Shown here piece after piece: positions 26,188 to 34,748 of a DNA stretch of 64,000 nt. Below the pieces are notes generated by a model. The model saw only the letters and a list, made by a program, of their open reading frames with translations, searched no databases and had not been told where the DNA came from. The first letter of the stretch is position 1; each line of letters begins with the position of its first letter. This stretch comes from Contendibacter sp031732755 (lineage in GTDB: Bacteria; Pseudomonadota; Gammaproteobacteria; Competibacterales; Competibacteraceae). Made by a program: the position numbers and the translations under genes. The DNA lies in contig JAVMKI010000051.1 in assembly GCA_031732755.1 (NCBI GenBank), positions 47,971 through 111,970 of the forward strand. Reading direction: 5' to 3'.

Positions 26188-26862
26188 CTACAACACGCCC
26201 CGTTCCGCCAGCGACACGACCTGGCTATCACCGACCACGATGTGATCGAGCAGACGCACATCCACCAGCGCCAGGGCTTCTTTTAGCCGCAAGGTGATCG
26301 TCTCGTCGGCCCGACTGGGTTCGGCGATGCCGGAAGGATGGTTGTGCGCCACGATGGCGGCGGCGGCGTTGTGATACAGCGCCCGCTTCACTACTTGGCG
26401 CGGGTGCACCGAAGAACTATCGATGGTGCCGTAGAACAGTTCCTCGTACTGAATCACCCGATGCTTGTTGTCCAAAAACAGACAGGCGAATACCTCATGC
26501 GGGTGATGGCGCATTCGGGCCATGAAATAGCGGCGGGTGTCGGTCACGCTCTGGATGGCGTCGCCGCGCTGCAAGGTATCTTCCAGATGACGCCGGGCCA
26601 GTTCCAACACCGCCTGCAATTGCGCGTACTTGGCCAAACCCAGCCCCGGCGTCGCACAAAATTCCCTTTGATCGAGTTCCAACAGGCGGCGCAGGCTGCC
26701 ATGTTGCTTGAGCATGTCGCGGGCGAGGTCCACCGCGCTGCGGCCCGGTATCCCGACCCGCAGAAAAATCGCCAGCAGTTCGGCGTCGGACAGCGCGGCA
26801 ACCCCGCGTTGCAGCAATTTCTCGCGGGGGCGCTCGTCGTCGGGCCAGTCGCGAATGGACAT
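26188..26862 (-). CDS. radC: RadC family protein (JAB/MPN domain)
   Basis: 224 residues from ATG 26862, the standard RadC length. The N-terminal helix-hairpin-helix-like region (EKLLQRGVAALSDAELLAIFLRVG) precedes a JAB metalloprotease-like domain carrying AAAIVAHNHPSGIAEPSRAD, the HXHX7SX2D zinc motif. Historic links to DNA repair are weak, and the true activity is unknown. Converges on hemH with a 34-bp gap. Confidence 0.95.
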   Translation of the reverse strand: MSIRDWPDDERPREKLLQRGVAALSDAELLAIFLRVGIPGRSAVDLARDMLKQHGSLRRLLELDQREFCATPGLGLAKYAQLQAVLELARRHLEDTLQRGDAIQSVTDTRRYFMARMRHHPHEVFACLFLDNKHRVIQYEELFYGTIDSSSVHPRQVVKRALYHNAAAAIVAHNHPSGIAEPSRADETITLRLKEALALVDVRLLDHIVVGDSQVVSLAERGVL

Positions 26863-27313
26863 CGGACCTTCCTCATGGGTGATGTGGCGCCAGGCATCAT
26901 AGCGAATTCGACGGACACCCCCCACCATTCGCTACCGTCACCGTGCTCCATGATGAGGCAATCCACCCGGTACAAGCACTTCATTGAGGCGAATCTCGGC
27001 GCACCTGCTGATTCGCTTCCCGCTCAAATCATAAAAATAAGTTTAAAAACATATAAATGAATAATCTGGCAATCGAATTGCTCTGTTCCATTCAAGAATT
27101 CGCGCCCACCAACCCTTTCGGGCTTGGAAGCGATGCGGATTCGGGCGGCTAACGGGGGCCGCCGTCGCGGACCATGGCGTCCAATCGTGTCATCTCGATG
27201 CGCGGTTGGACGCCCTTTTTATTCCGCCCCGCCGAGACATCCGCTAGGTTTCGCCGCCGTCCGGGCTAGGCTAAGCTAGTCGTCAATTCCTTGATCCCGC
27301 GCGGAGTCCTCTC
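26863..27313. other. 451-bp intergenic region between radC and coaBC
   Basis: No convincing gene. The left half should hold the radC promoter (minus strand) and is AT-rich around 27030-27075. The right half carries a terminator-like hairpin at 27176-27220 on the plus strand with no gene upstream to end. The last 90 bp lead into coaBC. Confidence 0.5.
27176..27220 (+). terminator. Orphan rho-independent terminator-like hairpin
   Basis: GGCGTCCAA (27176-27184) pairs perfectly with TTGGACGCC (27206-27214), followed at once by CTTTTT. This has the form of an intrinsic terminator, yet no plus-strand gene lies upstream, suggesting either a small RNA ending here or an attenuator ahead of coaBC. Confidence 0.5.
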
Positions 27314-28588
27314 ATGCCGCAACCTCTTGCCCAAAAACGCATCTTGCTCGGTATCACCGGCGGTATCGCCGCCTACAAAAGCGCGGAGCTGACCCGCCGC
27401 CTGCGCGAAGCCGGCGCGGAGGTGCAAGTGGTGATGACCCCGGCGGCGACCGCCTTCGTCGGTCCGCTCACCTTTCAGGCGGTATCCGGCCGGTCGGTGC
27501 GCACCGAATTGCTGGATGTCCACGCCGAGGCGGGCATGGGGCATATCGAACTGGCGCGCTGGGCCGATTGGATCCTGATTGCGCCAGCCAGCGCCGATTG
27601 CATCGCCCGACTGGCGCACGGTCTGGCCAACGATCTGCTCAGCACGCTCTGCTTGGCCACCGACCGGCCCATCGCCATCGCTCCGGCGATGAACCGGCTG
27701 ATGTGGCAAAACCCCGCCACTCAGGACAATTGCCGGCTGCTGGCGCGGCGCGGGGTGAAAATCTGGGGGCCGGGCGTCGGTGAACAGGCCTGTGGTGAAA
27801 TCGGCGCTGGGCGGATGCTGGAACCGCTGGAACTGTGCAATCTTGTCGTTGAAATGCTCGGCGCGCGGGAGGAACGGGCGGAATCGCAGCCAGCGCCCCC
27901 GCCATCGCCGTTGCTCGCGCCCCACGACTTGCAGGGCCTGACCGTGCTGCTCACCGCCGGCCCAACCCGAGAGGCGCTCGACCCGGTGCGATTCATCAGT
28001 AACCGCAGCACCGGAAAAATGGGTTTCGCCGTGGCCGAAGCGGCGGCGGCAGCAGGTGCGCGGGTAGTCTTGGTCAGCGGTCCGGTCAGCCTGAAAACAC
28101 CGCCCGGCGTCGAACGGATCGACGTGGAAAGCGCGCTGGAAATGCACGAGGTAGTAATGCGATGGGTTCAGCAGGCGGATATTTTCATCGCCACCGCCGC
28201 CGTCGCCGATTACCGCGCCGCCGCGCCGGCGGACCAGAAGATCAAAAAAAACCACGACACCCTGACGCTGGAACTGACGCGCAATCCCGATATTCTGGCC
28301 GAGGTCGCGGCGCTGCGCTCGCACCGGCCGTTTACCGTGGGTTTCGCTGCTGAAACCCACGACGTGCTGCGCTACGCCGAGGACAAACTTCGCCGCAAAC
28401 ATCTCGATTTGATCGCCGCCAATCAGGTTGGTGTGGCTGGCAGCGGTTTCGAGAGCGAACAAAACGCGCTGCATGTCCTCTGGGAAGGCGGGGAAAAAGC
28501 GCTGCCGCTGGCTGACAAGCGCGTGCTCGGCCAACAATTGATAGCATTGATCGCGGAGCGGTATCGGGAATGGGAGGGGCCACGATAA
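27314..28588 (+). CDS. coaBC: Phosphopantothenoylcysteine decarboxylase/synthase (bifunctional)
   Basis: 424 residues. The N-terminal flavoprotein decarboxylase (CoaC, about 1-185) has LLGITGGIAAYKSAEL, the catalytic His in GMGHIELARWAD, the PAMNRLMW motif, and the Cys in EQACGEIGAGRM. The C-terminal synthase (CoaB) has TAGPTREALDPVRFISNRSTGKMG and KIKKNHDTLTLELTRNPDIL. Both enzymes act in coenzyme A synthesis. It is followed after 36 bp by the broken dut gene, matching the conserved coaBC-dut order. Confidence 0.96.
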   Translation: MPQPLAQKRILLGITGGIAAYKSAELTRRLREAGAEVQVVMTPAATAFVGPLTFQAVSGRSVRTELLDVHAEAGMGHIELARWADWILIAPASADCIARLAHGLANDLLSTLCLATDRPIAIAPAMNRLMWQNPATQDNCRLLARRGVKIWGPGVGEQACGEIGAGRMLEPLELCNLVVEMLGAREERAESQPAPPPSPLLAPHDLQGLTVLLTAGPTREALDPVRFISNRSTGKMGFAVAEAAAAAGARVVLVSGPVSLKTPPGVERIDVESALEMHEVVMRWVQQADIFIATAAVADYRAAAPADQKIKKNHDTLTLELTRNPDILAEVAALRSHRPFTVGFAAETHDVLRYAEDKLRRKHLDLIAANQVGVAGSGFESEQNALHVLWEGGEKALPLADKRVLGQQLIALIAERYREWEGPR

Positions 28589-28624
28589 TATTCACCCTAT
28601 CCCCCACAGCGGACGAAGACTCCT

Positions 28625-29078
28625 GTGACTGCCCGAACCATCGAACTGAAAATTCTTGATCCCCGGCTGGGCCAGGACCTTCCCCTGCCTGATTACGCCA
28701 CCGCCGGGCTTGGGCTTGCGCGCCTGTCTGCCAGAACCCTTGACGGTGCATCCGGGCGAAACGCATCTGATCCCCACCGGCATCGCCATTCACATCGGCG
28801 ACCCTAGCCTGGCGGCGTTGGTGCTGCCGCGCTCCGGCCTCGGGCACAAACACGGCATCGTGCTGGGCAATCTGGTCGGGCTGATCGACGGCGACTATCG
28901 GGGCGAACTGTTGGTGTCGTGCTGGAATCGGGGTCATACCCCGTTCACCACCGCTATCGGCGAACGTATCGCCTAACTGGTGATGGTGCCGGTCGTCCGC
29001 ACCCGGTTCGAAATCGTCCCCGAATTCACGCCCAGTCCGCGTGGATCTGGTGGCTTCGGCCACTCTGGGCGACATTAA
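28625..29078 (+). pseudogene. dut: Deoxyuridine triphosphatase, disrupted
   Basis: dUTPase hydrolyses dUTP to keep uracil out of DNA. From GTG 28625 the frame reads TARTIELKILDPRLGQD and PLPDYATAG; the true sequence then continues in another frame as LRACLPEPLTVHPGETHLIP, VLPRSGLGHKHGI and GLIDGDYRGELLVSCWNRG. The lost frame fits a deletion of about 8 bp where the family has a GSAG motif. A TAA at 28974-28976 interrupts GERIA-LVMVPVV where the family has Gln, a CAA-to-TAA type change. The rest, down to RGSGGFGHSGRH, is intact. Two independent lesions make a sequencing error unlikely. Confidence 0.88.
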
Positions 29079-29225
29079 CAAGCGTTTTAAGACAGCCTGT
29101 CGGGTCCCGGATGATTGATAGGTCTTTTTTGAAGGAGGATGGGTTTGATCTGGTTAGGAGTTACACCGTTGCTGGTAGTGAGGTAACCGAGCGGGCGGAA
29201 CGCATCCAAAGGCAGTGCCCGAGGT

Positions 29226-29997
29226 GACATCAACTTTTTGATCGCTACACCGCCGGTGTACCGTGCGACCGAAGCGGCACGGGTACAACCGGAAGGGACC
29301 GACGGGCCAGCGCACGATGCGTTCACCCGGCTGCTCCACCGGCTGGAGCCGGATGCGGCGACACTCTGGCGGGAAGCCGCTATCCACGTGGAGCGACGCC
29401 GTGGCCTCCTGGTGGTCGATGACTCGACGTTGGAAAACCTTCCGCCCGAAAATCGCACGGGGGCACCGGCACTGGTCGGGCAAGCACCATGCGGTGGTCG
29501 AGGGCATCCACTGGATCACCTTGCCGTGGACCGAGGGCGACCGCCACGGGCCGGTGGACTACCGGGTTTTACGAGAAGGCCGGGGACGCGTTGACCAAAA
29601 ACGATCATTGCCACGCCCTGCTCAAGACGGCTGACGAGCGCGGGTTGGTCCCAGCGTGCGCGGTGTTCGACAGTTGGCATGGGAGTCTGGAGAATTTGAA
29701 ACCAGTCCGGGGGCCTGGGTGGATCTGGCTGACCCGAGTCCGTTTTGCTGGCCACGCCTGGACCATTGAGCACCACCATCGTGGCATCAGGCAGTTCCGT
29801 GGCGTGGAGCGCGCGCAAGTCCGCGCCACTCGTGCTCAACGGAATCACATCGGCTTGGCGCTGCGCGCCTTCCCGCGCCTGGAACGGTATTGCTATCATG
29901 CCGGGATCAGTTGGTTCGAAGCCAAAACAGCCATCATTCGCTCCGCCGTACAGGCCTATCTGGCTAATCCACTTTATACATTACCCCAACTGTGTAG
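29226..29997 (+). pseudogene. IS701-type transposase, degenerate
   Basis: Fragments in three frames give one DDE transposase. They are INFLIATPP...TEAARVQPEGTDGPAHDAFTRLLHRLEP with LLVVDDSTLENLPPEN, then IARGHRHWSGKHHAVVEGIHW, then KNDHCHALLKTADERGLVPACAVFDSWHGSLENLK and finally HAWTIEHHHRGIRQFRGVERAQ with AQRNHIGLALRAFPRLERY. Between LTRVRFAG and HAWTIEH about 60-70 residues usual for the family are missing, so there is an internal deletion as well as frameshifts. Terminal repeats were not identified. It lies just downstream of the broken dut. Confidence 0.8.
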
Positions 29998-30173
29998 CTC
30001 AAAAATATGTAACTCTATTGACTATAGGGTAGCTCATGGCCCATGGCCCATGGCAACGCCGAGCAACAGCGCTGCCATCGCCAACGCCTAAAGGTGCGGG
30101 GCTTGGGGCGGGTGCGCGTGGAGCGGTGGGCGGAGCGGAATCATCCCCAATCGCCATGAGGAGCCATCGTGTG

Positions 30174-30641
30174 ATGGGTAAAGTTATCGCGGGCGTCAAA
30201 ATTCCGGGTCGGGTCCGCCGGACGTTGGATCAGGGGGACTTCTCCCTCCTGCATCAACTCACCTGGTTCAACATGGCGATTCACAGCAACGCCGAATATG
30301 CCAAGGGCACCTGGTTCCAGGAGCGTTCCCTAGCCGGACCGGTTATCTTTGCCGTCGCCGACGGTTTGGTTCATCACGCTGACACTATCGCCGAGTTTCT
30401 GGCCCAGGACGGCTATGAAATCTATGCGTACATCGGCGTGGACCGGATGAAGATCACCGCGCCGGTGTTGTTTGGGGATACCCTCCGCGCGGAGGCCGAA
30501 GTGGTCGAACTGCGCCCCACCAGACACCCAGAGCGATTCCTGTTCGTCTACCAAAACCAAGCCCACAACCAGCGCGATCAGCAAGTGATCGAATACCGAA
30601 CGACGATGCTGGTCGTTAAGACTGACCGAGAAGGTCAGTGA
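30174..30641 (+). CDS. Hot-dog fold protein, MaoC/thioesterase-like
   Basis: 155 residues from ATG 30174. AIHSNAEYAKGTWFQERSLAGPVIFAVADGLVHHA and MKITAPVLFGDTLRAEAEVVELRPT fit the MaoC-like or acyl-CoA thioesterase hot-dog fold. The Asp-His dyad of R-specific enoyl-CoA hydratases is not clearly kept (FNMAIHSNAEYA), so activity is uncertain. It is an intact gene within a decay zone. Upstream lies a triple CATGGCC repeat and IS remains. Confidence 0.65.
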   Translation: MGKVIAGVKIPGRVRRTLDQGDFSLLHQLTWFNMAIHSNAEYAKGTWFQERSLAGPVIFAVADGLVHHADTIAEFLAQDGYEIYAYIGVDRMKITAPVLFGDTLRAEAEVVELRPTRHPERFLFVYQNQAHNQRDQQVIEYRTTMLVVKTDREGQ

Positions 30642-30816
30642 TCCTTCGGGGCAATCGTTTCCACAACCTCCCCCGCGAGGCACCTGGAGCGGCACGAGCC
30701 CGCGCATTACCGGCAGCGGTTCCAGGCCATCACCGTGACCCGGACCCGGTTGGGTTCCTGAGCGATGGGGGGCGAAGGCCGGGAGACCAGAACCGCGAGA
30801 GCATGGGAGCGTTGTG

Positions 30817-31281
30817 ATGAAAATCTGGATTGATGCCGACGCCTGTCCTGGTCCGGTCCGGGACATCGTGTTCCGGGCCGCGCAGCGGGTTGGCGTGCTG
30901 GTCACGCTGGTGGCCAATCGCCCGCTGCAGCTGCCGCGTTCCCCCCGGATCACGGCCGTCCGGGTCGGTCCAGGGCTGGATGAAGCTGATCATTATTTGG
31001 CGCGCGCTGCGGGAGCCGATGAGTTGGTCGTCACGGCGGATATTCCCCTGGCGGCGCGACTGGTGGCGCGCGGCGTGGCGGCCCTGAATCCACGCGGGGA
31101 GCTGTACACGGCGGAGAATATCCAGGAACGGCTGACCTTGCGCGATCTCAAGGAAGAATTACGGTCGGCGGGGATTGCCACCGGCGGGCCGAGCCCCTTT
31201 CACCACCGCGACAAACAGGCGTTCGCCAATGCTCTGGATCGCTGGCTGGCGCGGCAACGGGCGGGCGAACGCGCGCTGTAG
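30817..31281 (+). CDS. YaiI/YqxD family protein (DUF188)
   Basis: 154 residues from ATG 30817. The N-terminal KIWIDADACPGPVRDIV motif is diagnostic of the DUF188 family, predicted to have a PIN-like nuclease fold. Asp residues in IDADAC and the later DELVVTADIPLAARLVARG would bind metal. No substrate is known. Neighbouring genes do not suggest a role. Confidence 0.9.
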   Translation: MKIWIDADACPGPVRDIVFRAAQRVGVLVTLVANRPLQLPRSPRITAVRVGPGLDEADHYLARAAGADELVVTADIPLAARLVARGVAALNPRGELYTAENIQERLTLRDLKEELRSAGIATGGPSPFHHRDKQAFANALDRWLARQRAGERAL

Positions 31282-31681
31282 CCAAACCGGCGGTGTTCCC
31301 ACAATGTCACCGGTTTGGAATCTGACGGCAGTATCTCCTCACGAACGGCCAGCGTCGTAATTAAGAATATTGCCAAGCCATGATCTTTCCAAAATCAACC
31401 GGTCAGCAGAGAGATCCTTTTTTGGCCTGGGATTCGCCCTATTTGTGGGGAACACCCATCTGAGAGGCCGTATAAAAAATTAACAAATTGATTTAAATAA
31501 GTTTTTATGGTAAAATTTGACCATTATTTTGATTAAATAGGTAAACCCCCAGCTTAGCTGGGGGACTCCCCAAGGTTTGACCGTTCCGACGGTCAGTTGG
31601 ATTCTCCACGGTCCCTTCAACGACCGAGGTGAGTTCACCATGGCGGAGTATCGAAGTCTGAGAGGCTGTACAAAAACTCAA
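31282..31681. other. 400-bp non-coding region with nested element remnants
   Basis: The first 180 bp after the DUF188 gene show no recognisable feature. From 31460 two direct copies of a TCTGAGAGGCYGTAYAAAAA segment (31460 and 31657) bracket the IS200-type remnant, and the second runs straight into the IS982 element. Confidence 0.5.
31541..31661 (+). mobile_element. IS200/IS605-type left-end remnant
   Basis: The hairpin CCCCCAGCT-T-AGCTGGGGG (31546-31564) is followed by a leader and an ATG at 31640 encoding MAEYRSL, which matches the opening of IS200-type TnpA transposases. After seven codons the sequence switches to a GAGGCTGTACAAAAA element end. Only the left subterminal hairpin and start codon region remain. 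Confidence 0.55.
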
Positions 31682-32627
31682 TTAAGTAACCCAAGTTGCC
31701 ACCCTGACTGATTCAGAAGACGAAGTTAAGGCTACACGCGAGAATGAAGAGCGCCACCTTCAATTCGAAGCCGGCGGCGGTAACGGTATAGATATGCTTA
31801 GGCAGCAGGCGTTCGATCAAGCTGCCGGTGGTTTCCACCGCTTTGCGCGCCGTCGCCATCAAGTAGGTCACCACCGGTTCGAGGGGGCGTTTGGAATTTT
31901 TCTTGCGCAGGGGGATCCGGTGTAGGCCGATGTCCTTCAACCGGTCTTCGTATTCGTAATCGTTGTACGCCTTGTCCCCGGTGATCGTGGCATTCTTCGG
32001 CAAATCGAAGGCGTATTGTTTGAGCGCCTTCGTGTCGCTGTTGGCACCGGGGGTCAGAAAAAACTCCACCGGTTGGCCGTGCGCGGTGACCAGCAGATGA
32101 ATTTTCAGACCGTAAAAGTAACGGCGCTTACTGGCCTGATACCCCCGCCACGCTTCGCCCCGATAACGCCGACACCGGGGAATGCGAATGTTGTCGCCGG
32201 CGGCTATCGGAAAACGGTCGATGACGTAGACGCTCTCGGGATTAAGCTGATGACCCAGCGCGGCCAACCTGTGAAACAAGGGCAGCACGAACGGGACGCA
32301 GCGATGGATGCGCCGGTTGAAGCGACTCGCGCCGAGCCGGCGCGGCAGATACCCCTGTTTGTGCAGAAACTCGTTGGCACGCTGGAAGTGGCCGCCAAAG
32401 TAGAGGGCAGCCACCAAGGCCACCGTCAGAATCTCCGCATCGCTCACCCGACACTGCCGGTCTTCCCCATGCTGGAGCGCCTTCAACAGATCATCACAGA
32501 GGCAATACACGAATACAATTTGGGTGTCCATCGGGGTTCCTCGCCAGTCGTCGTGCAGTAGCAGCACTCACGACGATAGCAGACCCCGATGGGCTCACCC
32601 CTCCAGGTGGCAACTTGGGTTACTTAA
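31682..32627 (-). mobile_element. IS982-family insertion sequence
   Basis: About 946 bp with perfect terminal inverted repeats; the outer bases read TTAAGTAACCCAAGTTGCCA at the left (from 31682) and the same on the opposite strand at the right (ending 32627), continuing for two more matching bases. One intact transposase lies inside. No clear target duplication was found; the left flank is the GAGGCTGTACAAAAA element end. Confidence 0.85.
31713..32531 (-). CDS. IS982-family transposase
   Basis: 272 residues from ATG 32531 (MDTQIVFVYCLCDDLLKALQ). DDE-type transposase with YVIDRFPIAAGDNIRIPR, FYGLKIHLLVTAHGQPVEFFLTPG, TITGDKAYNDYEYED and a C-terminal ETTGSLIERLLPKHIYTVTAAGFELKVALFILA, all typical of IS982. 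The gene fills the element between its terminal repeats and appears intact, so this copy could be active. Confidence 0.9.
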   Translation of the reverse strand: MDTQIVFVYCLCDDLLKALQHGEDRQCRVSDAEILTVALVAALYFGGHFQRANEFLHKQGYLPRRLGASRFNRRIHRCVPFVLPLFHRLAALGHQLNPESVYVIDRFPIAAGDNIRIPRCRRYRGEAWRGYQASKRRYFYGLKIHLLVTAHGQPVEFFLTPGANSDTKALKQYAFDLPKNATITGDKAYNDYEYEDRLKDIGLHRIPLRKKNSKRPLEPVVTYLMATARKAVETTGSLIERLLPKHIYTVTAAGFELKVALFILACSLNFVF

Positions 32628-32749
32628 GAATTTTGTCCTGTACTTAGCCCCAACGCATACGACCCCGCCAATCAGCTATGCTGACGCCCGAATCGCGGAA
32701 GCCAGGTCCGTTCGCGGAAGAGGCGTAACCTTGCCGAAGGAAGATTTCC

Positions 32750-33079
32750 ATGATGACCCACTGCCTAGCTGAATCCAGAACCTTCGTGAAACACTGGGGT
32801 TGGACCTTCCTGCTGTTGAATCTGCTGGCGGCGCCAACGCTGGCGGCGAACAAGTGCATTGAGCCCAACGGGCGAATCTTCTACCAGGCCGACCCGTGTC
32901 CAGGGAACACCCACGGCGGCGACATGAATTTGAATGTCAATCGGCCCTTCACTGGCCAAGTGAAACGCCCCTCCTTGGAAGGCGCGTCCACCGCCGCGAC
33001 CAGCAACGCGGCACCGTCGCCCCAAAGCTCAAGCGAACAAGCCCCCGCCGCGCGGCCCAACTCGGATGCCGCGCCCTGA
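32750..33079 (+). CDS. Exported DUF4124-like protein
   Basis: 109 residues. A signal peptide (WTFLLLNLLAAPTLAANK, cleavage after ALAA-type site near residue 33) precedes a short DUF4124-like segment, KCIEPNGRIFYQADPCPGN, with the usual Cys pair and the G-R-I-F-Y-Q core. The rest is a Ser/Ala/Pro-rich low-complexity tail. Periplasmic; no function known. It lies immediately upstream (opposite strand) of the caspase-like gene. Confidence 0.7.
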   Translation: MMTHCLAESRTFVKHWGWTFLLLNLLAAPTLAANKCIEPNGRIFYQADPCPGNTHGGDMNLNVNRPFTGQVKRPSLEGASTAATSNAAPSPQSSSEQAPAARPNSDAAP

Positions 33080-33154
33080 CCGGCGCCACGGCGGGCCTCG
33101 CGAAAGACCAGTTTAGCGCAAGGCGCCAAGCGGGGTCGCCCGCACCATGCCGAC

Positions 33155-34495
33155 TCAGGGTTCCCGCACCAGCCGGAACCCCAGATCGTCACTCAGTGGA
33201 TCGGCTCCCGCCCGCCAGTGGCCGCCGCGAATCGCCACGGTTTCCGGCAGGCGCGGCGCGCAGCGCCGTTCCTGGCCTTCGTATTCCGGGCGATATTCGG
33301 AGCAGGTCCATTCCCGGCTTTGGCCGCCGGGATCGTAAACCCCCAATCCGGCCCGGGCGGCGTATTCCCATTCCGCCTCGGTGGGCAACCGATAGGCATG
33401 GCCGGTTTGGCGGGCGAGCCAGGCGGCGTAATCCATCGCCTCGCGCCAGGTCACCCGTACTGGACTGTCGCGTCCCGCGCCTGGCTCCGGCTCCGGCGCG
33501 GCGCGACCGTTGGCCTCGGCGAAGCGGCGGTAAGCTTCCAAGCTGATCTCATGGCGACTGATCGAAAAACCGGCGTCCCGCGCCACGACCGAATCTGGCT
33601 CCAGCAACGCCGCCGGTTCCCGACCGTCGGCGGCGGGCGATCCGCCACCTCCAGTGGGTGAAGGCGCGGGCAGCGCGGCGGGGGTTGGCGACGGAGCGGG
33701 GGCGCTGGCCGGAATCGGGGGGAGAAAGTAAAACTCGCCGCGCAGCGAGGACGCCACCCAGGGCACCTGACCGCCGCTGGTTTCCCGTTCCACCCCGACC
33801 AGTACCTGCTTGAACACCTGCTCCAGGCTCAAACCCGGAACGCTCATGGCCGCCAACAGATTCTGGGTGTAAGGACTGTTGCGCCCGGTTCCATCCTTCG
33901 AGATCGAACCCGGCGCGGTGGCGTAGGCGATGAAGGTGCCAACCGGGCCATCCATCCGCGCCAATCCCTGGTTGCCGAGACCGCGGGCAAAGGGATTGTT
34001 GCGGCAGGCGTCGAGAATCACGATGTTGAGACCATTGCCGGCGGATTCCATCGCCCGCAACACCGCGTCGGCGTCCACGCCTTCGTCCGGAATTTCAAAT
34101 TCCTGGCGAATATCCACGCCAATGGGAATCAGGTAGTTCTGACCCTTGAGCTGGACCCCGTGGCCCGCGTAGTAGAACAGGCCGACGCCGCGTTGCTGGC
34201 GCAATTGTTGCTCAAATTCGCGCAGCGCCTGACGCATGGCCTGACGGTCGGCATCGAACCGCTCGATGACCTGAAAGCCCAGTTCGCGCAGTTTCGCTGC
34301 CACGTCGCGGGCGTCGTTGACGGGATTGCGCAACGGCGCGTCGCCGTAAGCGCCGTTGCCGATCACCAGAGCGGTTCGAGGTTCCGCCGAAACCGCGCCA
34401 GCGCCCAGCCAGGGGATCAGTCCAATCAGGGCGACGCCCAACCAGAACCTGGTGCGCCTGCTCGAAAAACGGATTGCACACGCCAAAAAATTCAT
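33155..34495 (-). CDS. Exported caspase-like protease with C-terminal FGE-sulfatase domain
   Basis: 446 residues from ATG 34495, with a signal peptide (LGVALIGLIPWLGAGAVSAE). The caspase p20-like domain (about 40-260) begins RTALVIGNGAYGDAPLRNPVNDA and has the catalytic dyad His112 in YYAGHGVQ and Cys164 in LDACRNNPF. A Pro-rich linker leads to a formylglycine-generating-enzyme-like (SUMF1) domain with SISRHEISLEAYRRFAEANG, PVRVTWREAMDYAAWLARQTG, YRLPTEAEWEYAARAG and GGHWRAGADPLSDDLGFRLVRE. Predicted periplasmic. Substrate unknown. Confidence 0.88.
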   Translation of the reverse strand: MNFLACAIRFSSRRTRFWLGVALIGLIPWLGAGAVSAEPRTALVIGNGAYGDAPLRNPVNDARDVAAKLRELGFQVIERFDADRQAMRQALREFEQQLRQQRGVGLFYYAGHGVQLKGQNYLIPIGVDIRQEFEIPDEGVDADAVLRAMESAGNGLNIVILDACRNNPFARGLGNQGLARMDGPVGTFIAYATAPGSISKDGTGRNSPYTQNLLAAMSVPGLSLEQVFKQVLVGVERETSGGQVPWVASSLRGEFYFLPPIPASAPAPSPTPAALPAPSPTGGGGSPAADGREPAALLEPDSVVARDAGFSISRHEISLEAYRRFAEANGRAAPEPEPGAGRDSPVRVTWREAMDYAAWLARQTGHAYRLPTEAEWEYAARAGLGVYDPGGQSREWTCSEYRPEYEGQERRCAPRLPETVAIRGGHWRAGADPLSDDLGFRLVREP

Positions 34496-34641
34496 GATCG
34501 CCAAGGTTTGAGGAAACGGAGATGGATCGTGGGAAACAGGGTAATGGGTTTGCCCGCTGCTGGCTGAATGGTGGCTTAACCGGTCGTCACTGCTATCATT
34601 GTACCGGTAAACGGTCGCAACCGCCGACGCCTTTAAGACGA

Positions 34642-34740
34642 CAAGCGAACCCCTTCACTTCATGCGGGTTGGCTCGTCGCTGTGTATTCATCTTGCAGGT
34701 TTTTCCGAATTGCAAGCGGACCCCTTCACTCTCATGCAGG
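34642..34740. repeat. Imperfect direct repeat pair ahead of the lipoprotein gene
   Basis: CAAGCGAACCCCTTCACT (34642 onward) recurs as CAAGCGGACCCCTTCACT (34713 onward), each continuing into TCATGC and GG. The second copy carries the ribosome site of the gene that starts at 34749, so the pair may be a duplicated leader. Confidence 0.6.
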
Positions 34741-34748
34741 AGCTTTTC

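Noticed and set aside
30034..30052. Tandem CATGGCC triplet as a functional repeat
   Set aside because: Only three short units, with no dyad or neighbour to support a role.
30642..30816. Possible gene fragment (LERHEPAHYRQRFQAITV-like) before the DUF188 gene
   Set aside because: No start, no family match and only a few dozen codons.
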